Source: Henricia sp. BOLD:AAB3569 (lineage: Eukaryota; Echinodermata; Asteroidea; Spinulosida; Echinasteridae). From it: DNA of 64,000 nucleotides. This document shows positions 37,801-49,375 of the stretch, in pieces. The notes beneath the pieces were generated by a model. That model was not told the origin of the DNA and did not search any database. It worked only from the letters and a program-made list of their open reading frames with translations. Each line of letters opens with the position of its first letter. The stretch's first letter is position 1. The translations under genes and the position numbers were made by a program. Location: positions 62,001-126,000 of the forward strand of contig JBBELK010001478.1 in the NCBI GenBank assembly GCA_037783545.1, written 5' to 3'.

Positions 37801-40793
37801 TTTTTTATGACAAGTGCGCAATATAGAGTGTTTGGAGCATGCACAATTTGAAGTTCGTCGGAATATTTGTTGACCTCCAAATTTGCCGACGTTTGGACCA
37901 CACTTTGACCAAAATCCCGTCCCAAACTGGGCCGTGTCAACGACAGTCCGAAGGACTGAGCATGCGCACGAGTCAGGAATACACCAAAGAGGTGTGTACA
38001 GACAGCCACAGGTTGCGGGAGCATCCAGGAAGCGCCAACCCCTTTTTTTTCTAAACTCTGAAATTTCTCTGCCATTTCCCGGCGAAAGTCTGTCCATTTT
38101 TTAGTACAAGTGCGCAATCTAGAGTGTTTGGAGCATGCAAAATTTGAAGTTCGTCGGAATATTTTTTTACCTCCAAATTTGCCGACGTTTGGACCACACT
38201 TTGACCAAAATCCCGTCCCAAACTGGGCCGCGTCAACGACAGTCCGAAGGACTGAGCATGCGCACGAGTCAGGAATACACCAAAGAGGTGTGTACAGACA
38301 GCCACAGGTTGCGGGAGCATCCAGGAAGCGCCAACCCCTTTTTTTTCTAAACTCTGAAATTTCTCTGCCATTTCCCGGCGAAAGTCTGTCATTTTTTTAG
38401 GACAATTGCGCAATATAGAGTGTTTGGAGCATGCAAAATTTGAAGTTCGTCGGAATATTTTTTGACCTCCAAATTTGCCGACGTTTGGACCACACTTTGA
38501 CCAAAATCCCGTCCCAAACTGGGCCGCGTCAACGACAGTCCGAAGGACTGAGCATGCGCACGAGTCTGGAATACACCAAAGAGGTGTGTACAGACAGCCA
38601 CAGGTTGCGGGAGCATCCAGGAAGCGCCAACCCCTTTTTTTTCTAAACTCTGAAATTTCTCTGCCATTTCCCGGCGAAAGTCTGTCAATTTTTTAGGACA
38701 AGTGCGCAATATAGAGTGTTTGGAGCATGCAAAATTTGAAGTTCGTCGGAATATTTGTTGACCTCCAAATTTGCCGACGTTTGGACCACACTTTGACCAA
38801 AATCCCGTCCCAAACTGGGCCGTGTCAACGACAGTCCGAAGGACTGAGCATGCGCACGAGTCAGGAATACACCAAAGAGGTGTGTACAGACAGCCACAGG
38901 TTGCGGGAGCATCCAGGAAGCGCCAACCCCTTTTTTTTCGAAACTCTGAAATTTCTCTGCCATTTCCCGGCGAAAGTCTGTCAATTTTTTAGGACAAGCG
39001 CAATATAGAGTGTTTGGAGCATGCAAAATTTGAAGTTCGTCGGAATATTTTTTGACCTCCAAATTTGCCGACGTTTGGACAACACTTTGACCAAAATCCC
39101 GTCCCAAACTGGGCCGTGTCAACGACAGTCCGAAGGACTGAGCATGCGCACGAGTCAGGAATACACCAAAGAGGTGTGTACAGACAGCCACAGGTTGCGG
39201 GAGCATCCAGAAAGCGCCAACCCCTTTTTTTTCTAAACTCTGAAATTTCTCTGCCATTTCCCGGCGAAAGTCTGTCAATTTTTTAGGACAAGTGCGCAAT
39301 ATAGAGTGTTTGGAGCATGCAAAATTTGAAGTTCGTCGGAATATTTTTTGACCTCCAAATTTGCCGACGTTTGGACCACACTTTGACCAAAATCCCGTCC
39401 CAAACTGGGCCGTGTCAACGACAGTGCGAAGGACTGAGCATGCGCACGAGTCAGGAATACACCAAAGAGGTGTGTACAGACAGCCACAGGTTGCGGGAGC
39501 ATCCAGGAAGCGCCAACCCCTTTTTTTTCTAAACTCTGAAATTTCTCTGCCATTTCCCGGAGAAAGTCTGTCATTTTTTTAGGACAAGTGCGCAATATAG
39601 AGTGTTTGGAGCATTCAAAATTTGAAGTTCGTCGGAATATTTTTTGACCTCCAAATTTGCCGACGTTTGGACCACACTTTGACCAAAATCCCGTCCCAAA
39701 CTGGGCCGTGTCAACGACAGTCCGAAGGACTGAGCATGCGCACGAGTCAGGAATACACCAAAGAGGTGTGTACAGACAGCCACAGGTTGCGGGAGCATCC
39801 AGGAAGCGCCAACCCCTTTTTTTTCTAAACTCTGAAATTTCTCTGCCATTTCCCGGCGAAAGTCTGTCAATTTTTAGGACAAGTGCGCAATATAGAGTGT
39901 TTGGAGCATGCAAAATTTGAAGTTCGTCGGAATATTTTTTGACCTCCAAATTTGCCGACGTTTGGACCACACTTTGACCAAAATCCCGTCCCAAACTGGG
40001 CCGTGTCAACGACAGTCCGAAGGACTGAGCATGCGCACGAGTCAGGAATACACCAAAGAGGTGTGTACAGACAGCCACAGGTTGCGGGAGCATCCAGGAA
40101 GCGCCAACCCCTTTTTTTTCTAAACTCTGAAATTTCTCTGCCATTTCCCGGAGAAAGTCTGTCAATTTCTTAGGACAAGTGCGCAATATAGAGTGTTTGG
40201 AGCATGCAAAATTTGAAGTTCGTCGGAATATTTTTTGACCTCCAAATTTGCCGACGTTTGGACCACACTTTGACCAAAATCCCGTCCCAAACTGGGCCGT
40301 GTCAACGACAGTCCGAAGGACTGAGCATGCGCACGAGTCAGGAATACACCAAAGAGGTGTGTACAGACAGCCACAGGTTGCGGGAGCATCCAGGAAGCGC
40401 CAACCCCTTTTTTTCTAAACTCTGAAATTTCTCTGCCATTTCCCGGCGAAAGTCTGTCATTTTTTTAGGACAAGTGCGCAATATAGAGTGTTTGGAGCAT
40501 GCAAAATTTGAAGTTCGTCGGAATATTTTTTGACCTCCAAATTTGCCGACGTTTGAACCACACTTTGACCAAAATCCCGTCCCAAACTGGGCCGTGTCAA
40601 CGACAGTCCGAAGGACTGAGCATGCGCACGAGTCAGGAATACACCAAAGAGGTGTGTACAGACAGCCACAGGTTGCGGGAGCATTCAGGAAACGCCAACC
40701 CCTTTTTTTCTAAACTCTGAAATTTCTCTGCCATTTCCTTGCGAAAGTCTGTCAATTTTTTAGGACAAGTGCGCAATATAGAGTGTTTGGAGC
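34878..40793. repeat. GTGTC-rich block (20 monomers)
   Basis: Starts: 34878, 35174, 35470, 35766, 36062, 36357, 36653, 36950, 37246, 37542, 37839, 38135, 38431, 38727, 39021, 39317, 39613, 39908, 40204, 40499. All are GTGTC except 38135 and 38431 (36062 reads CTTGTC). GCATTCAAAAT in 36950 and 39613 marks a 9-monomer spacing (2663 bp). TTTGAACC is in 37246 and 40499. Unit 38727 is 294 bp through loss of two bases (ACAAGCGC). 37839/38135 (GCACAATTTG, TTAGTACAAG, a G lost before ACCTCC) resemble 42570/42866, 16 monomers on. Confidence 0.83.
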
Positions 40794-42569
40794 ATGCAAA
40801 ATTTGAAGTTCGTCGGAATATTTTTTGACCTCCAAATTTGCCGACGTTTGAACCACACTTTGACCAAAATCCCGTCCCAAACTGGGCCGTGTCAACGACA
40901 GTCCGAAGGACTGAGCATGCGCACGAGTCAGGAATACACCAAAGAGGTGTGTACAGACAGCCACAGGTTGCGGGAGCATCCAGGAAGCGCCAACCCCTTT
41001 TTTTTCTAAACTCTGAAATTTATCTGCCATTTCCCGGCGAAAGTCTGTCAATTTTTTAGGACAAGTGCGCAATATAGAGTGTTTGGAGCATGCAAAATTT
41101 GAAGTTCGTCGGAATATTTTTTGACCTCCAAATTTGCCGACGTTTGGACCACACTTTGACCAAAATCCCGTCCCAAACTGGGCCGCGTCAACGACAGTCC
41201 GAAGGACTGAGCATGCGCACGAGTCAGGAATACACCAAAGAGGTGTGTACAGACAGCCACAGGTTGCGGGAGCATCCAGGAAGCGCCAACCCCTTTTTTT
41301 TCTAAACTCTGAAATTTCTCTGCCATTTCCCGGCGAAAGTCTGTCAATTTTTTTGGACAAGTGCGCAATATAGAGTGTTTGGAGCATGCAAAATTTGAAG
41401 TTCGTCGGAATATTTTTTGACCTCCAAATTTGCCGACGTTTGGACCACACTTTGACCAAAATCCCGTCCCAAACTGGGCCGTGTCAACGACAGTCCGAAG
41501 GACTGAGCATGCGCACGAGTCAGGAATACACCAAAGAGGTGTGTACAGACAGCCACAAGTTGCAGGAGCATCCAGGAAGCGCCAACCCCTTTTTTTTCTA
41601 AACTCTGAAATTTCTCTGCCATTTCCCTGCGAAAGTCTGTCATTTTTTTAGGACAAGTGCGCAATATAGAGTGTTTGGAGCATGCAAAATTTGAAGTTCG
41701 TCGGAATATTTTTTGACCTCCAAATTTGCCGACGTTTGAACCACACTTTGACCAAAATCCCGTCCCAAACTGGGCCGTGTCAACGACAGTCCGAAGGACT
41801 GAGCATGCGCACGAGTCAGGAATACACCAAAGAGGTGTGTACAGACAGCCACTGGTTGCGGGAGCATCCAGGAAGCGCCAACCCCTTTTTTTTCTAAACT
41901 CTGAAATTTATCTGCCATTTCCCGGCGAAAGTCTGTCAATTTTTTAGGACAAGTGCGCAATATAGAGTGTTTGGAGCATGCAAAATTTGAAGTTCGTCGG
42001 AATATTTTTTGACCTCCAAATTTGCCGACGTTTGGACCACACTTTGACCAAAATCCCGTCCCAAACTGGGCCGCGTCAACGACAGTCCGAAGGACTGAGC
42101 ATGCGCACGAGTCAGGAATACACCAAAGAGGTGTGTACAGACAGCCACAGGTTGCGGGAGCATCCAGGAAGCGCCAACCCCTTTTTTTTCTAAACTCTGA
42201 AATTTCTCTGCCATTTCCCGGCGAAAGTCTGTCAATTTTTTTGGACAAGTGCGCAATATAGAGTGTTTGGAGCATGCAAAATTTGAAGTTCGTCGGAATA
42301 TTTTTTGACCTCCAAATTTGCCGACGTTTGGACCACACTTTGACCAAAATCCCGTCCCAAACTGGGCCGTGTCAACGACAGTCCGAAGGACTGAGCATGC
42401 GCACGAGTCAGGAATACACCAAAGAGGTGTGTACAGACAGCCACAGGTTGCGGAAGCATCCAGGAAGCGCCAACCCCTTTTTTTTCTAAACTCTGAAATT
42501 TCTCTGCCATTTCCCGGCGAAAGTCTGTCAATTTTTTAGGACAAGTGCCCAATATAGAGTGTTTGGAGC
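40794..42569. repeat. 3-monomer HOR, two copies
   Basis: Copy 1 starts 40794, 41090, 41386; copy 2 starts 41682, 41978, 42274; offset exactly 888 bp. Order: GTGTC with TTTGAACC and TTTATCTGCC; GCGTC with TTTTTTTTGGAC; GTGTC. Copies differ by private changes such as CACAAGTTGCAGG (about 41555), CCACTGGTTG (about 41852) and CGGAAGCATCC (about 42452). Confidence 0.9.
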
Positions 42570-45527
42570 ATGCATAATTTGAAGTTCGTCGGAATATTTT
42601 TTGACCTCCAAATTTGCCGACGTTTGGACCACACTTTGACCAAAATCCCGTCCCAAACTGGGCCGTGTCAACGACAGTCCGAAGGACTGAGCATGCGCAC
42701 GAGTCAGGAATACACCAAAGAGGTGTGTACAGACAGCCACAGGTTGCGGGAGCATCCAGGAAGCGCCAACCCCTTTTTTTTCTAAACTCTGAAATTTCTC
42801 TGCCATTTCCCGGCGAAAGTCTGTCAATTTTTTAGTACAAGTGCGCAATATAGAGTGTTTGGAGCATGCAAAATTTGAAGTTCGTCGGAATATTTTTTAC
42901 CTCCAAATTTGCCGACGTTTGGACCACACTTTGACCAAAATCCCGTCCCAAACTGGGCCGCGTCAACGACAGTTCGAAGGACTGAGCATGCGCACGAGTC
43001 AGGAATACACCAAAGAGGTTTGTACAGACAGCCACAGGTTGCGGGAGCATCCAGGAAGCGCCAACCCCTTTTTTTCTAAACTCTGAAATTTCTCTGCCAT
43101 TTCCCGGCGAAAGTCTGTCAATTTTTTAGGACAAGTGCGCAATATAGAGTGTTTGGAGTATGCAAAATTTGAAGTTCGTCGGAATATTTTTTGACCTCCA
43201 AATTTGCCGACGTTTGGACCACACTTTGACCAAAATCCCGTCCCAAACTGGGCCGCGTCAACGACAGTCCGAAGGACTGAGCATGCGCACGAGTCAGGAA
43301 TACACCAAAGAGGTGTGAACAGACAGCCACAGGTTGCGGGAGCATCCAGGAAGCGCCAACCCCTTTTTTTTCTAAACTCTGAAATTTCTCTGCCATTTCC
43401 CGGCGAAAGTCTGTCAATTTTTTAGGACAAGTACGCAATATAGAGTGTTTGGAGCATGCAAAATTTGAAGTTCGTCGGAATATTTTTTGACCTCCAAATT
43501 TGCCGACGTTTGGACCACACTTTGACCAAAATCCCGTCCCAAACTGGGCCGCGTCAACGACAGTCCGAAGGACTGAGCATGCGCACGAGTCAGGAATACA
43601 CCAAAGAGGTGTGTACAGACAGCCACAGGTTGCGGGAGCATCCAGGAAGCGCCAACCCCTTTTTTTTCTAAACTCTGAAATTTCTCTGCCATTTCCCGGG
43701 GAAATTCTGTCAATTTTTTTGGACAAGTGCGCAATATAGAGTGTTTGGAGCATGCAAAATTTGAAGTTCGTCGGAATATTTTTTGACCTTCAAATTTGCC
43801 GACGTTTGGACCACACTTTGACCAAAATCCCGTCCCAAACTGGGCCGTGTCAACGACAGTCCGAAGGACTGAGCATGCGCACGAGTCAGGAATACACCAA
43901 AGAGGTGTGTACAGACAGCCACAGGTTGCGGGAGCATCCAGGAAGCGCCAACCCCTTTTTTTTCTAAACTCTGAAATTTCTCTGCCATTTCCCGGCGAAA
44001 GTCTGTCAATTTTTTAGGACAAGTGCGCAATATAGAGTGTTTGGAGCATGCAAAATTTGAAGTTCGTCGGAATATTTTTTGACCTCCAAATTTGCCGACG
44101 TTTGGACCACACTTTGACCAAAATCCCGTCCCAAACTGGGCCGTGTCAACGACAGTCCGAAGGACTGAGCATGCGCACGAGTCAGGAATACACCAAAGAG
44201 GTGTGTACAGACAGCCACAGGTTGCGGGAGCATCCAGGAAGCGCCAACCCCTTTTTTTTCTAAACTCTGACATTTCTCTGCCATTTCCCGGCGAAAGTCT
44301 GTCAATTTTTTAGGACAAGTGCGCAATATAGAGTGTTTGGAGCATGCAAAATTTGAAGTTCGTCGGAATATTTTTTGACCTCCAAATTTGCCGACGTTTG
44401 GACCACACTTTGACCAAAATCCCGTCCCAAACTGGGCCGCGTCAACGACAGTCCGAAGGACTGAGCATGCGCACGAGTCAGGAATACACCAAAGAGGTGT
44501 GTACAGACAGCCACAGGTTGCGGGAGCATCCAGGAAGCGCCAACCCCTTTTTTTTCTAAACTCTGAAATTTCTCTGCCATTTCCCGGCGAAAGTCTGTCA
44601 ATTTTGTAGGACAAGTGCGCAATATAGAGTGTTTGGAGCATGCAAAATTTGAAGTTCGTCGGAATATTTTTTGACCTCCAAATTTGCCGACGTTTGGACC
44701 ACACTTTGACCAAAATCCCGTCCCAAACTGGGCCGCGTCAACGACAGTCCGAAGGACTGAGCATGCGCACGAGTCAGGAATACACCAAAGATGTGTGTAC
44801 AGACAGCCACAGGTTGCGGGAGCATCCAGGAAGCGCCAACCCCTTTTTTTTCTAAACTCTGAAATTTCTCTGCCATTTCCCGGCGAAAGTCTGTCAATTT
44901 TTTTAGGACAAGTGCGCAATATAGAGTGTTAGGAGCATGCAACATTTGAAGTTCGTCGGAATATTTTTTGACCTCCAAATTTGCCGACGTTTGGACCACA
45001 CTTTGACCAAAATCCCGTCCCAAACTGGGCCGTGTCAACGACAGTCCGAAGGACTGAGCATGCGCACGAGTCAGGAATACACCAAAGAGGTGTGTACAGA
45101 CAGCCACAGGTTGCGGGAGCATCCGAAAGCGCCAACCCCTTTGTTTTCTAAACTCTGAAATTTCTCTGCCATTTCCAGGCGAAAGTCTGTCAATTTTTTA
45201 GGACAAGTGCGCAATATAGAGTGTTTGGAGCATGCAAAATTTGAAGTTCGTCGGAATATTTTTTGACCTCCAAATTTGCCGACGTTTGGACCACACTTTG
45301 ACCAAAATCCCGTCCCAAACTGGGCCGCGTCAACGACAGTCCGAAGGACTGAGCATGCGCACGAGTCAGGAATACACCAAAGAGGTGTGTACAGACAGCC
45401 ACAGGTTGCGGGAGCATCCAGGAAGCGCCAACCCCTTTTTTTTCTAAACTCTGAAATTTCTCTGCCATTTCCCTGCGAAAGTCTGTCAATTTTTTAGGAC
45501 AAGTGCGCAATATAGAGTGTTTGGAGC
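42570..45527. repeat. Mosaic block of A-, B- and C-type monomers
   Basis: Starts: 42570, 42866, 43160, 43456, 43752, 44048, 44344, 44640, 44937, 45232. 42866 has GTTCGAAGG (as 14463, 19203) plus GAGGTTTG and next anchor GAGTATGC (as in the A series). 43456 has GGGGAAATTC and 43752 has GACCTTC (as 15350/15646). 44640/44937 carry the block C pair (GATGTGTG; GTTAGGAGC, GCAACATTTG, TTCCAGGCG). 42866 is 294 bp; 44937 has CATCCGAAAGCG, one base short. Confidence 0.85.
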
Positions 45528-46431
45528 ATGCAAAATTTGAAGTTCGTCGGAATATTTTTTGACCTCCAAATTTGCCGACGTTTGGACCACACTTTGACCA
45601 AAATCCCGTCCCAAACTGGGCCGTGTCAACGACAGTCCGAAGGACTGAGCATGCGCACGAGTCAGGAATACACCAAAGAGGTGTGTACAGACAGCCACAG
45701 GTTGCGGGAGCATCCAGGAAGCGCCAACCCCTTTTTTTTCTAAACTCTGAAATTTCTCTTCCATTTCCCGGCGAAAGTCTGTCAATTTTTTAGGACAAGT
45801 GCGCAATATAGAGTGTTTGGAGCATGCAAAATTTGAAGTTCGTCGGAATATTTTTTGACCTCCAAATTTGCCGACGTTTGGACCACACTTTGACCAAAAT
45901 CCCGTCCCAAACTGGGCCGCGTCAACGACAGTCCGAAGGACTGAGCATGCGCACGAGTCAGGAATACACCAAAGAGGTGTGTACAGACAGCCACAGGTTG
46001 CGGGAGCATCCAGGAAGCGCCAACCCCTTTTTTTTTCTAAACTCTGAAATTTCTCTGCCATTTCCCTGCGAAAGTCTGTCAATTTGTTAGGACAAGTGCG
46101 CAATATAGAGTGTTTGGAGCATGCAAAATTTGAAGTTCGTCGGAATATTTTTTGACCTCCAAATTTGCCGACGTTTGGACCACACTTTGACCAAAATCCC
46201 GTCCCAAACTGGGCCGTGTCAACGACAGTCCGAAGGACTGAGCATGCGCACGAGTCAGGAATACACCAAAGAGGTGTGTACAGACAGCCACAGGTTGCGG
46301 GAGCATCCAGGAAGCGCCAACCCCTTTTTTTTCTAAACTCTGAAATTTCTCTTCCATTTCCCGGCGAAAGTCTGTCAATTTTTTAGGACAAGTGCGCAAT
46401 ATAGAGTGTTTGGAGCATGCAAAATTTGAAG

Positions 46432-46441
46432 TTCGTCGGAA
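46432..46441 (+). other. Half CENP-B-box-like motif
   Basis: TTCGTCGGAA matches the 5' half of the human CENP-B box (TTCGTTGGAA) at 9 of 10 bases. The second half should supply CGGG; here it reads TATTTTTT. Of the nine core bases required in the family consensus, only TTCG and the central A are present. It is conserved in nearly all monomers (exceptions: TTTGTCGG at about 17733 and 33712, TTCTTCGG at about 16848). A working CENP-B box is unlikely; chance or a relic are both possible. Confidence 0.4.
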
Positions 46442-46453
46442 TATTTTTTGACC

Positions 46454-46475
46454 TCCAAATTTGCCGACGTTTGGA
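46454..46475. repeat. Inverted repeat TCCAAA...TTTGGA
   Basis: Six-base arms flank a 10-base spacer TTTGCCGACG, 46 bp upstream of the CAGTCC dyad. One arm is broken by CATCCAAA-to-CTTCAAA style changes in some left-hand units (about 1197, 4146, 7400, 10654) and by TTTGTACC or TTTGAACC in others, so it is not strictly preserved. Confidence 0.75.
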
Positions 46476-46521
46476 CCACACTTTGACCAAAATCCCGTCC
46501 CAAACTGGGCCGCGTCAACGA

Positions 46522-46536
46522 CAGTCCGAAGGACTG
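46522..46536. repeat. Short perfect dyad in every monomer
   Basis: CAGTCC-GAA-GGACTG has perfect 6-base arms and a 3-base loop. It recurs at the same place in nearly every monomer. Rare changes break an arm (GTTCGAAGG at about 14570, 19310 and 42972; AAAGACT at about 20795, 50090 and 55520; GGCCTG in several units after 48.6 kb) or alter the loop (CCGGAGG at about 5404, 8954, 12208 and 14279). A protein-binding dyad or a small hairpin is possible; nothing here shows either. Confidence 0.85.
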
Positions 46537-46620
46537 AGCATGCGCACGAGTCAGGAATACACCAAAGAGGTGTGTACAGACAGCCACAGGTTGCGGGAGC
46601 ATCCAGGAAGCGCCAACCCC

Positions 46621-46628
46621 TTTTTTTT
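46621..46628 (+). repeat. T-run, main source of monomer length variation
   Basis: Eight Ts follow CCAACCCC and precede CTAAACTC. Across the array the run is 7 (295-bp units), 8 (296) or 9 (297), or is interrupted as TTTTTTGTC (left HOR units) or TTTGTTTTC (about 26215, 30058, 45140). Length alleles are shared by related monomers at HOR spacing, so they are inherited with the unit and are not sequencing noise alone. Confidence 0.85.
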
Positions 46629-49375
46629 CTAAACTCTGAAATTTCTCTGCCATTTCCCGGCGAAAGTCTGTCAATTTTTTAGGACAAGTGCGCAATATAG
46701 AGTGTTTGGAGCATGCAAAATTTGAAGTTCGTCGGAATATTTTTTGACCTCCAAATTTGCCGACGTTTGGACCACACTTTGACCAAAATCCCGTCCCAAA
46801 CTGGGCCGCGTCAACGACAGTCCGAAGGACTGAGCATGCGCACGAGTCAGGAATACACCAAAGAGGTGTGTACAGACAGCCACAGGTTGCGGGAGCATCC
46901 AGGAAGCGCCAACCCCTTTTTTTTCTAAACTCTGAAATTTCTCTTCCATTTCCCGGCGAAAGTCTGTCAATTTTTTAGGACAAGTGCGCAATATAGAGTG
47001 TTTGGAGCATGCAAAATTTGAAGTTCGTCGGAATATTTTTTGACCTCCAAATTTGCCGACGTTTGGACCACACTTTGACCAAAATCCCGTCCCAAACTGG
47101 GCCGCGTCAACGACAGTCCGAAGGACTGAGCATGCGCACGAGTCAGGAATACACCAAAGAGGTGTGTACAGACAGCCACAGGTTGCGGGAGCATCCAGGA
47201 AGCGCCAACCCCTTTTTTTTCTAAACTCTGAAATTTCTCTGCCATTTCCCGGCGAAAGTCTGTCAATTTTTTAGGACAAGTGCGCAATATAGAGTGTTTG
47301 GAGCATGCAAAATTTGAAGTTCGTCGGAATATTTTTTGACCTCCAAATTTGCCGACGTTTGGACCACACTTTGACCAAAATCCCGTCCCAAACTGGGCCG
47401 CGTCAACGACAGTCCGAAGGACTGAGCATGCGCACGAGTCAGGAATACACCAAAGAGGTGTGTACAGACAGCCACAGGTTGCGGGAGCATCCAGGAAGCG
47501 CCAACCCCTTTTTTTTCTAAACTCTGAAATTTCTCTGCCATTTCCCTGCGAAAGTCTGTCAATTTTTTAGGACAAGTGCGCAATATAGAGTGTTTGGAGC
47601 ATGCAAAATTTGAAGTTCGTCGGAATATTTTTTGACCTCCAAATTTGCCGACGTTTGGACCACACTTTGACCAAAATCCCGTCCAAAACTGGGCCGCGTC
47701 AACGACAGTCCGAAGGACTGAGCATGCGCACGAGTCAGGAATACACCAAAGAGGTGTGTACAGACAGCCACAGGTTGCGGGAGCATCCAGGAAGCGCCAA
47801 CCCCTTTTTTTTCTAAACTCTGAAATTTCTCTGCCATTTCCCTGCGAAAGTCTGTCAATTTTTTAGGACAAGTGCGCAATATAGAGTGTTTGGAGCATGC
47901 AAAATTTGAAGTTCGTCGGAATATTTTTTGACCTCCAAATTTGCCGACGTTTGGACCACACTTTGACCAAAATCCCGTCCCAAACTGGGCCGTGTCAACG
48001 ACAGTCCGAAGGACTGAGCATGCGCACGAGTCAGGAATACACCAAAGAGGTGTGTACAGACAGCCACAGGTTGCGGGAGCATCCAGGAACCGCCAACCCC
48101 TTTTTTTTCTAAACTCTGAAATTTCTCTGCCATTTCCCTGCGAAAGTCTGTCAATTTTTTAGGACAAGTGCGCAATATAGAGTGTTTGGAGCATGCACAA
48201 TTTGAAGTTCGTCGGAATATTTTTTGACCTCCAAATTTGCCGACGTTTGGACCACACTTTGACCAAAATCCCGTCCCAAACTGGGCCGTGTCAACGACAG
48301 TCCGAAGGACTGAGCATGCGCACGAGTCAGGAATACACCAAAGAGGTGTGTACAGACAGCCACAGGTTGCGGGAGCATCCAGGAAGCGCCAACCCCTTTT
48401 TTTCTAAACTCTGAAATTTCTCTGCCATTTCCCGGCGAAATTCTGTCAATTTTTTAGGACAAGTGCGCAATATAGAGTGTTTGGAGCATGCAAAATTTGA
48501 AGTTCGTCGGAATATTTTTTGACCTCCAAATTTGCCGACGTTTGGACCACACTTTGACCAAAATCCCGTCCCAAACTGGGCCGTGTCAACGACAGTCCGA
48601 AGGCCTGAGCATGCGCACGAGTCAGGAATACACCAAAGAGGTGTGTACAGACAGCCACAGGTTGCGGGAGCATCCAGGAAGCGCCAACCCCTTTTTTTTC
48701 TAAACTCTGAAATTTCTCTTCCATTTCCCGGCGAAAGTCTGTCAATTTTTTAGGAAAAGTGCGCAATATAGAGTGTTTGGAGCATGCAAAATTTAAAGTT
48801 CGTCGGAATATTTTTTGACCTCCAAATTTGCCGACGTTTGGACCACACTTTGACCAAAATCCCGTCCCAAACTGGGCCGCGTCAACGACAGTCCGAAGGA
48901 CTGAGCATGCGCACGAGTCAGGAATACACCAAAGAGGTGTGTACAGACAGCCACAGGTTGCGGGAGCATCCAGGAAGCGCCAACCCCTTTTTTTTCTAAA
49001 CTCTGAAATTTCTCTTCCATTTCCCGGCGAAAGTCTGTCAATTTTTTAGGACAAGTGCGCAATATAGAGTGTTTGGAGCATGCAAAATTTGAAGTTCGTC
49101 GGAATATTTTTTGACCTCCAAATTTGCCGACGTTTGGACCACACTTTGACCAAAATCCCGTCCCAAACTGGGCCGCGTCAACGACAGTCCGAAGGACTGA
49201 GCATGCGCACGAGTCAGGAATACACCAAAGAGGTGTGTACAGACAGCCACAGGTTGCGGGAGCATCCAGGAAGCGCCAACCCCTTTTTTTTCTAAACTCT
49301 GAAATTTCTCTGCCATTTCCCGGCGAAAGTCTGTCAATTTTTTAGGACAAGTGCGCAATATAGAGTGTTTGGAGC

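Larger units (their letters stand above)
46417..46712. repeat. Representative consensus-like monomer
   Basis: This 296-bp unit carries the majority base at every diagnostic site I tracked (GCGTC type) and serves as reference. In order: AAAATTTG at the anchor; TTCGTCGGAA (46432-46441); a T-rich AATATTTTTT; the dyad 46454-46475; TTTGACC; the GCGTC/GTGTC site (46512-46516); the dyad 46522-46536; GCATGCGCA (46538-46546); TGTACA (46573-46578); the T-run 46621-46628; CCCGGCGAAAG; and GTGCGC just before the next anchor. GAGCAT occurs three times per unit. I saw no convincing duplication of one half in the other, so the monomer is not an obvious dimer. Confidence 0.9.
45528..49375. repeat. Mixed monomers (13 units)
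   Basis: Starts: 45528, 45824, 46121, 46417, 46713, 47009, 47305, 47601, 47897, 48193, 48488, 48784, 49080. 46417-47896 is a run of five GCGTC units. CTTCCATTT occurs in 45528, 46121, 46713, 48488 and 48784. CCTGCGAAAG is in 45824 and in 47305-48192. Unit 48488 is the first with GGCCTGAGC and GGAAAAGTGC, markers that recur to the right. Confidence 0.83.

Noticed and set aside
46432..46448. Functional CENP-B box
   Set aside because: The CGGG half of the core is missing in every monomer examined, and I found no alternative match on the other strand. Kept only as a half-motif.
46621..46630. T-run as a transcription terminator
   Set aside because: No stable GC-rich hairpin precedes it and no gene is present; a run of Ts alone in a satellite is not evidence of a terminator.
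46417..46712. Monomer as a dimer of two 148-bp halves related to nucleosome length
   Set aside because: 296 is twice 148, but the two halves show no convincing similarity beyond short words such as GAGCAT and AAATTT at irregular spacing.
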